Shown here: positions 4,980 through 5,663 of the stretch, piece by piece
Position numbering within the stretch: the stretch's first letter is position 1
Layout of the letters: the number at the start of each line of letters is the position of its first letter
NCBI GenBank assembly: GCA_964373775.1
Contig: CAYJWA010000046.1
Span: 1 to 5,663, forward strand
From: UBA10002 sp964373775
GTDB lineage: Bacteria; Patescibacteriota; Minisyncoccia; Phycocordibacterales; UBA10002
Reading direction: 5' to 3'
DNA length: 5,663 nt
Made by a program: the position numbers and the translations under genes
Notes under the pieces: model-generated
Databases searched by the model: none
Seen by the model: only the letters and a program-made list of their open reading frames with translations
Told to the model about the DNA's origin: nothing

Positions 4980-5393
4980 ATGAATTACCAGGCAGTCGTT
5001 GTATATTGGCAAGAAGGAGCTGAACGGGATTTCAAAGTGGCGCAAGGGCTTGCCCAACTTCGGACATTATGCTTACGCGCTTTTCTTCTGCCATTTGGCG
5101 TTGGAGAAAATGTTAAAGGCGGTCTATGTGGCGCGCCATAAAAAGCATGCACCGTTCACGCACAAACTGGTTTTTCTTGCCGAAGAAAGCGGACTTCCGC
5201 TTACCGAAGAAATGAAACATACACTCGACACCATCACTGGTTTTAATATGAGTACTCGTTACGCAGATTGGAAAAAAGAATTTCACAATGAATATGATAA
5301 AAAAGAACATGCGGATACCTATTTAGCAGTTACGAATTAGCAGTTACGAATAATACCCTTGTATGGCTCAAAGAACACCCGACCCAAGTATAA
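4980..5393 (+). pseudogene. HEPN-domain protein, disrupted by two lesions
   Basis: HEPN proteins paired with MNT nucleotidyltransferases are typically RNase toxins or their relatives. The N-terminus reads from ATG 4980 (MNYQAVVVYWQEGAERDFKV...AQL, 27 residues) and then must move to another frame at about 5061, where GHYAYALFFCHLALEKMLKA carries the core HEPN helix. Dropping one base (for example C5061) joins them as AQLGHYAYALFF. Near the end a 14-bp tandem duplication (5323-5351) creates a stop at 5338-5340; removing one copy gives YLAVTNNTLVWLKEHPTQV and a stop at 5391-5393, a normal HEPN ending. The restored protein is 132 residues. As it stands, ATG 4980 yields only 53 residues (stop at 5141); the middle piece could be read alone from TTG 4999 to 5340. 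No R-x4-6-H RNase motif, nor the RX4HXY motif of HepT, is seen even after repair, so the ancestral activity is uncertain. True decay, assembly error, or recoding at CTT-CGG-A are the options; decay or error is most likely. Confidence 0.8.
5323..5351 (+). repeat. 14-bp tandem duplication in the HEPN gene
   Basis: TTAGCAGTTACGAA at 5323-5336 is repeated exactly at 5337-5350, with one further matching base (T5351). Because 14 is not a multiple of three and the junction spells TAG in frame (5338-5340), it cuts off the last 13 residues of the HEPN protein. It lies 12 bases before the MNT start codon and does not touch it. Replication slippage is the simplest origin. Confidence 0.9.
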
Positions 5394-5663
5394 AGAAAAT
5401 CGCGGAACGATATGTGGAACGGCTCCGCAAAGACAAATACCCGATTGTCAAAGCATTTGCATTTGGCTCTCGGTTGCGTGGCGATGCGCACGCTGACAGC
5501 GACCTTGATATCGCGATTGTTTCTCCGCGCGTGCGGGATCCTATAGAATCTGCCGTCTATCTTTTGGGAAAAACACACGAATTAGACCGCAACGAAGAAG
5601 GCATCTCCATAGAGCCGCACGGATTCAGCCCCGAGAATTTTGTTGACGAAAATCCTCTTGCGT
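5363..5663 (+). CDS. MNT-type nucleotidyltransferase (partial, runs off the window)
   Basis: This is a minimal nucleotidyltransferase of the DNA polymerase beta fold, the usual partner of HEPN proteins. In characterised HEPN/MNT pairs such as HepT/MntA, the MNT antitoxin silences the HEPN toxin by adding AMP to a tyrosine. The 100 visible residues contain the signature AFGSRLRGDAHADSDLDIAI, with GS at 35-36 and the metal-binding D47 and D49. The third acidic residue is probably E84, in the ISIEPHGFSPENF block seen in this subfamily. The 3' end is outside the window; the family is about 100-140 residues, so little is likely to be missing. ATG 5363 lacks a Shine-Dalgarno. The ancestral HEPN stop (5391-5393) lay 31 bases inside this gene, so translation was probably coupled; with the HEPN frame now ending at 5340, that coupling may be lost. 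The active site looks intact, so it may be an orphan antitoxin or have another target. Confidence 0.9.
   Translation, partial: MAQRTPDPSIKKIAERYVERLRKDKYPIVKAFAFGSRLRGDAHADSDLDIAIVSPRVRDPIESAVYLLGKTHELDRNEEGISIEPHGFSPENFVDENPLA

Noticed and set aside
4999..5340. Intact 113-residue HEPN gene from TTG 4999
   Set aside because: Its first 18 or so residues (MYIGKKELNGISKW...) are unlike a HEPN start, whereas the overlapping frame from ATG 4980 gives YWQEGAERDFKVAQ, the expected first helix.

Overview
The window looks like a chromosomal segment of a streamlined bacterium, most likely of the Parcubacteria / candidate phyla radiation. This is an inference from the style of the proteins. The LysM-M23 endopeptidase carries a GLHGYNGVDLA block and a HFEIRGAKNPF end that I associate with that group. 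The single-pass membrane protein also resembles a hypothetical family I know from there. Most genes lack a Shine-Dalgarno sequence. Coding parts are fairly GC-rich, while intergenic parts are AT-rich and full of imperfect palindromes. No rRNA, tRNA, CRISPR array or transposase is visible.

Layout. Positions 1-522 hold no gene I can support. They begin with a GC-rich palindromic element (2-99), pass through a T-rich stretch, then show a near-consensus promoter (333-361) followed about 30 bases later by an intrinsic terminator (393-415). This pair could define a roughly 45-nt RNA or an attenuator. At 631-1632 (+) lies a secreted LysM-LysM-M23 cell-wall endopeptidase, followed by a degenerate ACGCNGAT repeat and a terminator. 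It converges on a minus-strand series: comM/yifB (3310-1733), a DksA/TraR-type zinc-finger protein (3754-3395) and a single-pass membrane protein of unknown function (4888-3932). The two gaps between these three genes (84 and 177 bases) both contain AT-rich inverted repeats.

The right end is divergent: a HEPN/MNT pair on the plus strand. The HEPN gene (4980-5393) is broken twice, by a one-base insertion near 5061 and by a 14-bp tandem duplication at 5323-5351. Removing both restores a clean 132-residue HEPN protein whose end overlaps the MNT start by 31 bases. The MNT nucleotidyltransferase gene (5363 onward) is intact as far as the window runs and keeps its GS...DxD active site. This suggests a decayed HEPN/MNT toxin-antitoxin locus with an orphaned nucleotidyltransferase, unless the two lesions are assembly errors.

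How the genes fit together: the M23 enzyme acts on the cell wall. ComM is the branch-migration helicase of natural transformation, consistent with a cell that takes up DNA. The DksA-like protein would act on RNA polymerase. The HEPN/MNT pair is a separate accessory module. Several starts (dksA-like, comM, HEPN) have a -10-like box 6-9 bases before the ATG and no Shine-Dalgarno, which points to leaderless or near-leaderless mRNAs.
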